Below are positions 4,722 through 11,594 of a stretch of DNA of 11,594 nt, piece after piece. The DNA lies in contig JAKQGS010000058.1 of the NCBI GenBank assembly GCA_029556045.1, positions 1 to 11,594 on the forward strand, in the 5' to 3' direction. The notes under the pieces were generated by a model. It was not told the DNA's origin and made no database searches. It was given only the letters and a program-made list of their open reading frames with translations. A program made the position numbers and the translations under genes. Source of the DNA: Pseudomonadota bacterium (GTDB lineage Bacteria > Bdellovibrionota > Oligoflexia > Oligoflexales > Oligoflexaceae). The stretch's first letter is position 1; every line of letters starts with the position of its first letter.

Positions 4722-7436
4722 ATGAAATCCCTGCGTCTGCGATTATTCACTCTGATTGGTTTAACTCTTCTGGCACTTTACGCCATTTCTCCCACGGTCA
4801 TTTATTTTTCCATGCCGAAGGAAATCCGCAATGATGAGGCGGAGCTCAAAAAACGGCTGCCCAGCTGGTTACCCCAAAAACACATCAAACTGGGTCTCGA
4901 TATCCAGGGCGGTGTGCAGCTTGTTTTAGGCGTTGATACCGCTGTGGCGGTGGACAACAAGCTTGGCCGCTTGGGGACGGAAATCAGTCGCTGGGCCAAT
5001 GAAAAAACCAAGCGCGTCAAAGCCGCTTATGCGGTCAAGGGCGAACAAACCCTGCGGATCGAATTGGAAGACGGCGTCAACGAAGGCGACTTGAAGGTTG
5101 AGGTTGCCAAGGAGTTCCCCGGTCTGAAAGCCTCCAGCAAGGACGGCAATCGTCTGGACTTCAAATATGAGGATTCGCAGGTTGATTTTATCCGCAACGC
5201 CGCATTGGAGCAGGCGGAGCGGGTGGTGCGGAACCGGATCGACAAGTGGGGTGTGACTGAGATCAGCATTTCGCGTCGGGCCGATAAGAGCATCATGGTG
5301 CAGATGCCTGGATTTAAGGATCCGGAAAAAGCCCGTGAGCTGCTCGGTAAGACCGCGCAGTTGAGCTTCAAACTGGTGGACGAGGAATTCAAAGGCTTTG
5401 ATAGCCTGGTGGGTAAATTACCGCCGGATGTTACCTCTGAGCGTCGCGGCAACAGCGGTGTGGTGTCGCTGATCTCCGAAAACAAGCAGGCGATTCTGGA
5501 TCTCACCAAGGGTCTGGTTCCTGAGGGACGGGAGCTTTTATTTGAGGAAGAGATTCTGGGAGGTGGTAAAAAGGTCCGTTACACCACCCACGTTTTGAAG
5601 GCCACCACGGAACTCAGTGGTGAGGACGTGCTGGATGCCACCACCACATACGATCCCAATTCGTTGGATCAACGGCCGGCGGTATCCCTGAAATTCACCG
5701 GAACCGGCGGTAAACGATTTGCGGATATTACCGGTGAGAACATCCAAAAACGCATGGCGATCGTACTGGACAACGTGGTGGTTTCGGATCCGGTGATCAA
5801 TCAGCGGATTTCCGGTGGCTCCGCCCAGATCACCATGGGCAACAACATCGATTATAATAAGACCGTGGAAGAGGCCAATCAACTGGCGATGATCCTGAAG
5901 TCGGGTGCGCTGCCGGCTCCTATCACCATCATGGAAGAACGTCAGGTAGGTGCGACCCTTGGTCCTGAATTGGCCAACCAAGGGCTTGTTTCGGCGGGTG
6001 TGGGTTTGTTGATGGTCTTTGCCTTTATGATTTTTTACTACCGGCGCCCTGGTATTTTTGCCAGCATTGCTCTTCTCCTGAACGCCGTCTTTTTGCTGTC
6101 GCTGATGGCGATTTTGGGTTTTGCCCTGACCCTGCCCGGTTTTGCGGGTTTTATTCTAACCCTGGGTATGGCGGTTGATGCCAACGTTTTAATCAACGAG
6201 AGGATCCGGGAGGAGTTGCGTCTCGGGCGCAACGGCCGCAAGGCCCTGGAAAACGGCTTTACTCGGGTATTTTGGACCATCATTGACTCCAATATGACCA
6301 GTTTGATCGCTGCTTTTGTTTTGTTGGAAACCAACTCGGGCGGGCCGGTTAAAGGGTTTGCGGTCGCTTTGATCACAGGTCTTCTGGTGTCTCTCTACAC
6401 CGCGTTGATTGGATCTCGTGTCATGTTCGAGTGGGCGATCCGCAATGAAAGCAATGAATCCAAGATTCGCCTTTGGTTGGGTGGTGCTGCGGCAGAAAAC
6501 AGCCGGGTCAGCAAGTTTGACTTTTTGAAACTCAGTCGTCCGGTGTTAAGTCTTGCCGCCATTTTTGTGGTGGTGGTGCTGGGTTTTGTCGGCGCCAAGG
6601 GTATGAACTGGTCGGTGGACTTTGCGGGTGGTACCGAGGTTGAAGTTCTCTTTGGCAAGGCGGCCCCTGCGGCTGAGCTGCGTGAATCCCTGGAAAAAGC
6701 GGGTTTGGGTGAACCAACCCTGCAGAGTGTCGGCGAAGATCAAAAACGTTATCTGCTCCGTTTTGAAAAAGACGGCAAACAGACCACAGAAACGGTTGAT
6801 GCGGCGGCGGCCACCCAATCCCTGCGGAGCAAGCTGCTGGCGGGATTGGCGGACTATCAGCCGGACCTTCAGCGGGTTGATTTTGTCGGTCCATCCATTG
6901 GCAAGGAATTGCGCAAGCAGGGGATTGTCTCCGTTGTTTACGCGGTGATCGGTATTCTTCTCTACATTGCCCTGCGCTTTGATATGCGTTTTGGCCCCGG
7001 TCTTGTGGTGAAGATGGTGCAGGATGTGGTGGTGATGTTGAGTTTTTACGCCTTTTTCTGGCGGTCGTTTGACCTTACGGCGGTGGCGGCTATGCTGACT
7101 GTGATCGGATATTCCGTCAACGATACCATCGTCATCTACGACCGGATTCGGGAGAACCTGACCCTGCATCCGCGTCGGGTCATGTATGACAACATCAATG
7201 TTTCATTAAACGAGACCCTGGGTCGCTCCATCAACACGTCTTTGGTGACCATCCTGTCGTTGATTGGTCTGTTGGTCTTCGGATCAGGACAGATCTGGGA
7301 CTTTGCCATGGCGATGGTAATGGGGGTGATTTCCGCGACGATTTCATCGACGTTTACCGCCAGTTCTGCGGTGCTGTGGTTCGAGCGATTTAAAAACCGC
7401 CGTACCAGCGGCACCCCTTCGACTGTATCAGTCTGA
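4722..7436 (+). CDS. secDF: Fused protein translocase SecD-SecF
   Basis: This 904-aa membrane protein combines both proton-driven accessory subunits of the Sec translocon, which pull preproteins across the inner membrane. The SecD half starts with a transmembrane helix (about 7-29), then LGLDIQGGVQL (58-68), a large periplasmic domain containing VRNRIDKWGVTE, and a membrane block. In that block GMAVDANVLINERIREE (from 482, D486) carries the conserved proton-path Asp. The SecF half starts at about residue 599 (FDFLKLSRP), with VDFAGGTEVEV (D633), a periplasmic domain, and VIGYSVNDTIVIYDRIREN (D801). The length is close to E. coli SecD plus SecF (615 + 323), so both halves are complete. AGGAG at 4705-4709 precedes the ATG at a rather long 12 nt. 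No yajC is next to it, and it ends at its own terminator, so it is probably monocistronic. Single-chain SecDF is common in several phyla but not the usual state in proteobacteria. Confidence 0.97.
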   Translation: MKSLRLRLFTLIGLTLLALYAISPTVIYFSMPKEIRNDEAELKKRLPSWLPQKHIKLGLDIQGGVQLVLGVDTAVAVDNKLGRLGTEISRWANEKTKRVKAAYAVKGEQTLRIELEDGVNEGDLKVEVAKEFPGLKASSKDGNRLDFKYEDSQVDFIRNAALEQAERVVRNRIDKWGVTEISISRRADKSIMVQMPGFKDPEKARELLGKTAQLSFKLVDEEFKGFDSLVGKLPPDVTSERRGNSGVVSLISENKQAILDLTKGLVPEGRELLFEEEILGGGKKVRYTTHVLKATTELSGEDVLDATTTYDPNSLDQRPAVSLKFTGTGGKRFADITGENIQKRMAIVLDNVVVSDPVINQRISGGSAQITMGNNIDYNKTVEEANQLAMILKSGALPAPITIMEERQVGATLGPELANQGLVSAGVGLLMVFAFMIFYYRRPGIFASIALLLNAVFLLSLMAILGFALTLPGFAGFILTLGMAVDANVLINERIREELRLGRNGRKALENGFTRVFWTIIDSNMTSLIAAFVLLETNSGGPVKGFAVALITGLLVSLYTALIGSRVMFEWAIRNESNESKIRLWLGGAAAENSRVSKFDFLKLSRPVLSLAAIFVVVVLGFVGAKGMNWSVDFAGGTEVEVLFGKAAPAAELRESLEKAGLGEPTLQSVGEDQKRYLLRFEKDGKQTTETVDAAAATQSLRSKLLAGLADYQPDLQRVDFVGPSIGKELRKQGIVSVVYAVIGILLYIALRFDMRFGPGLVVKMVQDVVVMLSFYAFFWRSFDLTAVAAMLTVIGYSVNDTIVIYDRIRENLTLHPRRVMYDNINVSLNETLGRSINTSLVTILSLIGLLVFGSGQIWDFAMAMVMGVISATISSTFTASSAVLWFERFKNRRTSGTPSTVSV

Positions 7437-7465
7437 CGGCGGCGGTCCCCCGCATTGTAAATCAA

Positions 7466-7491
7466 AAAAGCCCCGCCTAGGCGGGGCTTTT
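7466..7491. terminator. Bidirectional Rho-independent terminator
   Basis: AAAAGCCCCGCC and GGCGGGGCTTTT are perfect inverted copies around TA, giving an 8-bp GC stem flanked by A and T runs. It serves secDF (stop 30 nt upstream) on the plus strand. The upstream A-run makes it equally suitable for the leftward small gene ending at 7511. Confidence 0.95.
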
Positions 7492-7510
7492 GTTTTATAC
7501 TTTCAAGTTG

Positions 7511-7879
7511 TTAGAGGAGTTCCATGTCGGTGATGGAGCTGCCGGAAAGTGCATCCGAATACTGAAAATCTGTGGTGGGGATGATTTCGTTACGACGGCC
7601 AACGGTCTTGAATGTTTCCAGGTAGACTTTGCAATCGATGTAATCAAAGACGGCGGGGAAGGGGAAGTGACCACAATCCATATTTTTTTCGGACTTTTTC
7701 TTGGGAGTTGTGCTGGCTTTTTTAGGGCCTCTCCTGGCCGGTGCTGTCTCCGCCTGGGGATTTTCCAAAGCGGTTTCCGCTTTCAGTATCAGGCCGCAAA
7801 TGTTCTTGAATTCGATGTTTTTGCGATCTGAAGCCAGCTGACCATGACGCACCAAGTGGGGGCAACGTTTGCAAAGCAT
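7511..7879 (-). CDS. Small uncharacterised cysteine-containing protein
   Basis: This 122-aa protein belongs to no family I can name with confidence. It begins MLCKRCPHLVRHGQ, with a CxxC at residues 3-6. Further cysteines lie in NICGLI, MDCGHFP and YIDCKVYLE, giving five in total. The spacing would suit a small zinc-binding or redox site. A Lys/Pro/Ala-rich low-complexity linker (about 45-65, ARRGPKKASTTPKKKS) separates the two Cys regions. There is no signal peptide or membrane segment, so it is probably cytoplasmic. It is judged real for two reasons: a GGGAGAGGA ribosome-binding site lies just before the ATG, and its 3' end is served by the bidirectional terminator. It is divergent from accD. 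The function is unknown. Confidence 0.7.
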   Translation of the reverse strand: MLCKRCPHLVRHGQLASDRKNIEFKNICGLILKAETALENPQAETAPARRGPKKASTTPKKKSEKNMDCGHFPFPAVFDYIDCKVYLETFKTVGRRNEIIPTTDFQYSDALSGSSITDMELL

Positions 7880-8190
7880 GGACCTATCCTCTCCCTGGAT
7901 ATCGGTTAACCAAACATCGCTTGACGGTTGATGGTGTGCAAATCCCCATCTTTCTCATCCTGATGAAAGTTGGGAATGACATGCTTTTCCAACAACCGGG
8001 AAAGCGACAAAAAACATATTTCCTTGGATTTGAAACGATCTTAGGCAACGGCTTGACAAATTGCAACTATAAAATCGCATTTTTGCCAGAAATATCTTTT
8101 ATTTACTTCCCCAAAAAATAACCCTTTCCCAACGGGATTCGCTTCTTATAAAATACGTCTCCCGTTAATTATTGAGAGAGGTTAACACCA
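7880..8190. promoter_or_regulatory. Divergent intergenic region upstream of accD
   Basis: This 311-nt region has no credible gene. It becomes AT-rich toward accD. A TATAAAATAC stretch at 8147-8156 could supply a -10 element for the accD operon, but its -35 is weak. A TTGACA at 8053-8058 has no properly spaced -10. AACGGGA (8131-8137) and TCCCGTT (8160-8166) form a 7-bp inverted repeat bracketing the TATAAA, which is a plausible operator. Short open frames on both strands here look like chance. Confidence 0.4.
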
Positions 8191-9045
8191 TTGGCCTGGT
8201 TAACACGCGATAAAGCCCCCCTGGTTACCGGAGAAAACCGCAAGGATACTCCCGACGGTCTTTGGGAGCAGTGCAAGGAATGCAAGGAAATCATCTTTAA
8301 GAGAGCCTTTGAGGCAAACCTCTATGTTTGCCCCAAATGCCAGTTTCACTATCCCTGCCCTCCTGTTGATCGTCTGACGCGCTTCCTTGATCCGGATACC
8401 TTCGAAGAGATCGATGGAGAATTAACCTCGCTTGATCCCCTAAGCTTCAAGGATGCTAAGTCTTATAAGGATCGCCTGGTGCAGGTGCAGAAGAAGATGG
8501 GGCGTCCGGATGCCTTTGTTTCCGCTCAGGGCACGCTTCTGGGACGTCCCGTCCAGGTGGGCAGCTTTGATTTTGAATTTATGGGCGGCAGCATGGGAAC
8601 CGTGGTGGGGGAAAAGATCACCCGGATTTTTCAGCGTAGTGAAAAACTGCAGCAGCCAGCCATCATCTTTTCCTCCTCCGGCGGAGCGCGGATGCATGAA
8701 GGCATTTTAAGCCTGATGCAGATGGCCAAAACTTGCACGGCCCTGGGGGATTTGCGGGCCAAGGGGATTCCCTATATTTCCGTCCTGACGCACCCCACAA
8801 CCGGCGGTGTAGCGGCCAGTTTTGCCATGCTGGGTGATGTGAATATCGGAGAGCCGAAAGCTCTGATTGGTTTTGCTGGTCCGCGTGTGATCCAGCAAAC
8901 CATTCGTGAGGAGTTGCCAGAGGGATTTCAACGGTCGGAATACCTTCTGGATCACGGCATGTTGGATTTTATCTGCCATCGGCGCGAATTGCGGCAGCGA
9001 ATCGGGGAGCTTCTCGATATCGTGGTCAAGGAATCGCATGCATGA
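8191..9045 (+). CDS. accD: Acetyl-CoA carboxylase carboxyltransferase subunit beta
   Basis: This 284-aa protein transfers the carboxyl group from carboxybiotin to acetyl-CoA, the first committed step of fatty-acid synthesis, in an AccA2-AccD2 complex. The N-terminal zinc ribbon is intact: C28 and C31 (QCKEC), then C47 and C50 (CPKC). The crotonase-like carboxyltransferase core has SSSGGARMHEG (161-171) and HPTTGGVAASFAMLGD (201-216), which provide the acyl-CoA and oxyanion Gly pairs, then GFAGPRVIQQTI. The start is TTG at 8191, chosen because GAGAGG lies 9 nt upstream and because the resulting MAW... N-terminus matches the family (E. coli begins MSW). It heads an operon in which folC overlaps its 3' end by 8 nt. 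The rare start codon may reduce translation. Confidence 0.97.
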   Translation: MAWLTRDKAPLVTGENRKDTPDGLWEQCKECKEIIFKRAFEANLYVCPKCQFHYPCPPVDRLTRFLDPDTFEEIDGELTSLDPLSFKDAKSYKDRLVQVQKKMGRPDAFVSAQGTLLGRPVQVGSFDFEFMGGSMGTVVGEKITRIFQRSEKLQQPAIIFSSSGGARMHEGILSLMQMAKTCTALGDLRAKGIPYISVLTHPTTGGVAASFAMLGDVNIGEPKALIGFAGPRVIQQTIREELPEGFQRSEYLLDHGMLDFICHRRELRQRIGELLDIVVKESHA

Positions 9046-10474
9046 TGAGACCTTTGCGGCGTTGTTTGCCAAGCGACCGCAGGAAATCAAACCAGGACTG
9101 ACCCGCATTCAGGCGGGATGGAAGGAGCTGGGGTTTCCCAGCCGCGATGTACCCTGTGTCCTTGTGGGCGGTACCAATGGAAAAGGAAGCACCAGTGGCT
9201 TCCTTTTTGCTTTGATGGCTGCCAGCCTCCGGGAGCTTGGTCTCTACACCTCCCCGCATCTTGTGCATTTTTCCGAACGCATTCAGTGCGGCCAACATGT
9301 GATCGACGATGGGATCCTCGTTCAGGAATGGCAGGAGGTGCAGAAGTCGTTAACTCCCGCAACCTATCAATCCCTGTCTTTTTTTGAGGTGACCACCCTT
9401 TTGGCGCTGCGGGTCTTTGCGCGGCAGCAATGTGCCTTTAATATCTTTGAGGTGGGTCTGGGGGGGCGCTGGGATGCCACCAATGTTCTGGATCCAGCAG
9501 CCTCCATTATCGTTTCCCTGGGGCATGATCATGAATCCTGGCTGGGGGGCGAGATCACCTCGATTGCGCGGGAAAAACTGGGTATCAGCCGGGAGGGGCG
9601 CCCTTTGTTCTGGGGGAATTGTCCCTATCTGACCCATGATGCCGCAGTGCGGGCCCTGGTTGAAAAGACTGTGGCTGATAAAAAAATCCCACTTTGGTAC
9701 TGGGGACGGCATTTTGGTGGGGATGGGGAATCGTTTTATATCGAGCTGCCGCATCTTTCTCTCCTGCGGGAAAAGTTCCCCCACTATCTTGCAGGACTCC
9801 CTGCCTATCTTCGCTCAAATTTTGTACTGGCCGCGGCTTATTACCACTGGTTGGCCAATACTCCCTGGGGCCAGGGGCATTTATGTCCCCTGGTGGATGC
9901 CCTGAGTCGTTTTGCCGCTGAACCCCGGCTACCGCCCCACATGAACGGTCGTTTTCAGCGTCTTGAAATCACCGATCAAGGTCGGAAATTCCCCGTCCTG
10001 ATTGATGTTGGGCATAATGTGGACGGCGTGGAGGCTCTGGTTCAAGGGTTGCAGGCCTGTTATCCTGTCAGCTCGCGACCTTTTCCGGGGATTGTCAGCA
10101 TTTTAAAAGATAAAAACATCAATGGGATGCTGGATATTTTGAGGGGTATTTTGGACCCTCTTGTGTTATTTAAGTTAGATCATGAACGAACTTTGACAAG
10201 GGATGATCTGGAAGAACGTCATCGTCAGCTTCCGCTGATGGACACGTTTGATGATGCCTGGAAATTCGTTGTCAATAGGCTCCTGGCGGTCGGTCCGTCA
10301 CGGCCAATTCTTGTCTGCGGTTCAGTTTTGGCCGTCGGACAGGTTCTGGAACAGTGGGGGGTACAGCCAGAGTGGATGCATGCAGGGGCGCAGCAAGTTG
10401 GGCAACATGATCCAATGGATAGCCGGAAACCATTATCTCGCAATCCTGATGATGGCGGTATTGATCGCCGCTGA
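9038..10474 (+). CDS. folC: Folylpolyglutamate synthase / dihydrofolate synthase
   Basis: This 478-aa Mur-ligase-family enzyme attaches glutamate to dihydropteroate and/or folates using ATP, in the cytoplasm. The P-loop GGTNGKGSTSGF lies at about residues 44-55. It is followed by LYTSPHLVHFSERI (folate/Omega-loop region) and FEVTTLLALRVFA. The metal-binding EVGLGGRWDATNV motif and the SLGHDHESWLG motif come next. The C-terminal domain has NGRFQRLE and LIDVGHNVDGVEAL, typical of FolC. The start is ATG at 9038, where AAGGAA lies 4 nt upstream. A longer in-frame start at 8906 would lie inside accD and add an unrelated segment. The 3' end (after about residue 450) lacks family features and overlaps the lptD start, so this tail is probably a by-product of the overlap. 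The accD-folC pairing is common in proteobacteria. Confidence 0.95.
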   Translation: MHDETFAALFAKRPQEIKPGLTRIQAGWKELGFPSRDVPCVLVGGTNGKGSTSGFLFALMAASLRELGLYTSPHLVHFSERIQCGQHVIDDGILVQEWQEVQKSLTPATYQSLSFFEVTTLLALRVFARQQCAFNIFEVGLGGRWDATNVLDPAASIIVSLGHDHESWLGGEITSIAREKLGISREGRPLFWGNCPYLTHDAAVRALVEKTVADKKIPLWYWGRHFGGDGESFYIELPHLSLLREKFPHYLAGLPAYLRSNFVLAAAYYHWLANTPWGQGHLCPLVDALSRFAAEPRLPPHMNGRFQRLEITDQGRKFPVLIDVGHNVDGVEALVQGLQACYPVSSRPFPGIVSILKDKNINGMLDILRGILDPLVLFKLDHERTLTRDDLEERHRQLPLMDTFDDAWKFVVNRLLAVGPSRPILVCGSVLAVGQVLEQWGVQPEWMHAGAQQVGQHDPMDSRKPLSRNPDDGGIDRR

Positions 10475-11594
10475 ACCCCTCCATGCGCAGTCGGGAGTCT
10501 CCACACCGACCTCTGACGAAGACCTCGAAGAACTCAATGCACCGGCGGCTCCTCCCCCCACCGTGGATGATCCCGGACAGGGGATTGAAGTGGTCTTTGG
10601 TGGCCCGCAGATGTTTTATGATGCCCGTTCCATCGGTATGGATCGCAAAAACAACCGCTCCATGTTCGAAGGCAATGTGGTGGTGATTGGTGCAGGCACC
10701 ATGCTGACCGCTGATAAGGTGACGGTGGATCACAAAAAAGGTGAATTGCAGGCAGAGGGGCACGTGGTGTTGCTCACCCCCAAACAGGTCTTTACCGGCG
10801 ATGCCATCAATTTTCACTGGGTGACCGGTGATTTTAAATTGGTGCAGGCGGTTATGACAGCGTTTTCGCCGGAGGACGTGGATCGTTTGAGTCGGGAATT
10901 GCTGGGATTTACCCCGGCGGAGCTTGAGTTTGAGCAAAAACGCCAGCTGCAGATCAGCAGCGTGCAGGGACGTAAAGGGGATTTTCGTCGCCTGGTGCGG
11001 CAAACCGTCGGTCCCGAAAAACAGTTAGATGAAGACACCGTCGATCGCTACGCCCTGATCCTGGAGCAGGAGGACATCATCCGGCGGCAGGAAAATCCCT
11101 CGCTGGCCCGTATGGGATTCGCCAAAAAGGAAGGTTACCTCAAGCGGCGGCAGTTTTGGGAACGGGCCCGGGCGGAGGCTCTGGAACGTATGGGCAAGGG
11201 GCCGGAGTCGGCAGCGTATTTTAAAATTTCCGGAACCGAGTTATCTCGCACCAACGGCAACGACTATCTGGCTTACAATTCCACATGGACTCCCTGTAAA
11301 TGTGATGAGGATGAATCACCGGCCTGGGGGTTTCGAGCGGATCGCATCCACGCGCAGGTGGAAGGTTATGCGGATATGGAGCATCCGGTCCTTGAGATCA
11401 AAGGGTTCCCGGTCCTTTATCTGCCCTTTCTCAAAGTGCCCCTCAAACAGCGGCGTCAGTCCGGATTTTTAATGCCCACCATCAGCAGCGGCAACCAATA
11501 TCATGGCAATGTCTACACCCAGCCGGTGTTTTTTGCTTTTGCCCCCCATTGGGACAGCACATTCACCACCGATATTTATCAAAACCGCGGCACC
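10380..11594 (+). CDS. lptD: LPS-assembly outer-membrane protein LptD (3' partial)
   Basis: The frame stays open to the right edge, giving 405 residues. LptD is the outer-membrane barrel that, with LptE, inserts LPS into the outer leaflet. A signal peptide fits the N-terminus: R/K in the n-region, the hydrophobic LAILMMAVLIAA, and cleavage after about LHA. An OstA/LptA-like repeat follows at about 69-160 (FEGNVVVIGAG.MLTADKVTVD, AEGHVVLLTPKQVFTGDAINF). LptD hallmarks appear at about 280-370: YNSTWTPCKC (a Cys pair), WGFRADRI, ILEIKGFPVLYLPFLKVP-type residues, and QSGFLMPTI leading into the barrel. Between them lies an unusual charged segment (about 160-277). The ATG at 10380 gives a positively charged n-region; the ATG at 10407 is the alternative. 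The gene overlaps folC by 95 nt in another frame, implying coupling. No clear Shine-Dalgarno sequence is seen. Confidence 0.93.
   Translation, partial: MQGRSKLGNMIQWIAGNHYLAILMMAVLIAAEPLHAQSGVSTPTSDEDLEELNAPAAPPPTVDDPGQGIEVVFGGPQMFYDARSIGMDRKNNRSMFEGNVVVIGAGTMLTADKVTVDHKKGELQAEGHVVLLTPKQVFTGDAINFHWVTGDFKLVQAVMTAFSPEDVDRLSRELLGFTPAELEFEQKRQLQISSVQGRKGDFRRLVRQTVGPEKQLDEDTVDRYALILEQEDIIRRQENPSLARMGFAKKEGYLKRRQFWERARAEALERMGKGPESAAYFKISGTELSRTNGNDYLAYNSTWTPCKCDEDESPAWGFRADRIHAQVEGYADMEHPVLEIKGFPVLYLPFLKVPLKQRRQSGFLMPTISSGNQYHGNVYTQPVFFAFAPHWDSTFTTDIYQNRGT

Noticed and set aside
6546..7169. 207-codon minus-strand open frame inside secDF.
   Set aside because: His/Gln/Arg-rich antisense shadow of a well-defined SecF domain.
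7884..8121. Two short open frames (60 and 66 codons) on opposite strands in the accD upstream region.
   Set aside because: No ribosome-binding site, no recognisable motifs, and they overlap each other. The region is better explained as a divergent promoter.
8906..9037. Upstream in-frame extension of folC.
   Set aside because: It lies inside accD, encodes no FolC-like residues, and a good ribosome-binding site precedes the ATG at 9038.
10407..10409. Alternative ATG start for lptD.
   Set aside because: It would leave the signal peptide without a positively charged n-region. It is kept as a possible alternative only.

Overview
The window comes from a diderm (Gram-negative) bacterium of moderate GC content. 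An outer-membrane LPS-assembly protein (lptD) runs off the right edge, next to accD, folC and a single-polypeptide secDF. The gene set suggests a proteobacterial or deltaproteobacterial-like lineage (Bdellovibrionota is one candidate). That is inference only, because no rRNA or other taxonomic marker is present.

Left third (1-3512): a complete diversity-generating retroelement (DGR). The 3' part of a DUF1566/Lcl-type target gene (2-538) ends in a variable repeat (VR, 426-566) that crosses the stop codon. A DGR-type reverse transcriptase follows at 615-1928. On the opposite strand, an Avd-type accessory protein (3141-3512) lies upstream of the template repeat (TR, 2829-2969). VR and TR align without gaps over 141 positions with 21 mismatches, 20 of them at template adenines: the signature of adenine-directed mutagenic retrohoming. 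The layout is unusual because avd-TR is convergent to target-RT, and a DUF433/DUF5615 toxin-antitoxin-like pair (2067-2659) sits between RT and TR. A 14-bp perfect hairpin separates the toxin gene from the TR. A short motif, CCTGATG, recurs upstream of avd and forms a second hairpin in the avd-TR spacer.

Middle (3513-7500): a leftward ferredoxin-reductase-type FAD/NAD(P)H oxidoreductase is divergent from a fused secDF gene. The secDF gene ends at a strong, probably bidirectional, Rho-independent terminator shared with a small leftward gene for an uncharacterised cysteine-containing protein.

Right third (7500-11594): after a 311-nt divergent intergenic region comes a tightly packed, overlapping rightward operon of accD (TTG start), folC and lptD (truncated by the window). 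It joins fatty-acid synthesis, folate polyglutamylation and LPS export. The lptD product carries an unusual charged, probably helical insertion of about 115 residues.

The housekeeping genes on the right look ordinary. The standout system is the inverted, split DGR with an embedded toxin-antitoxin-like module.
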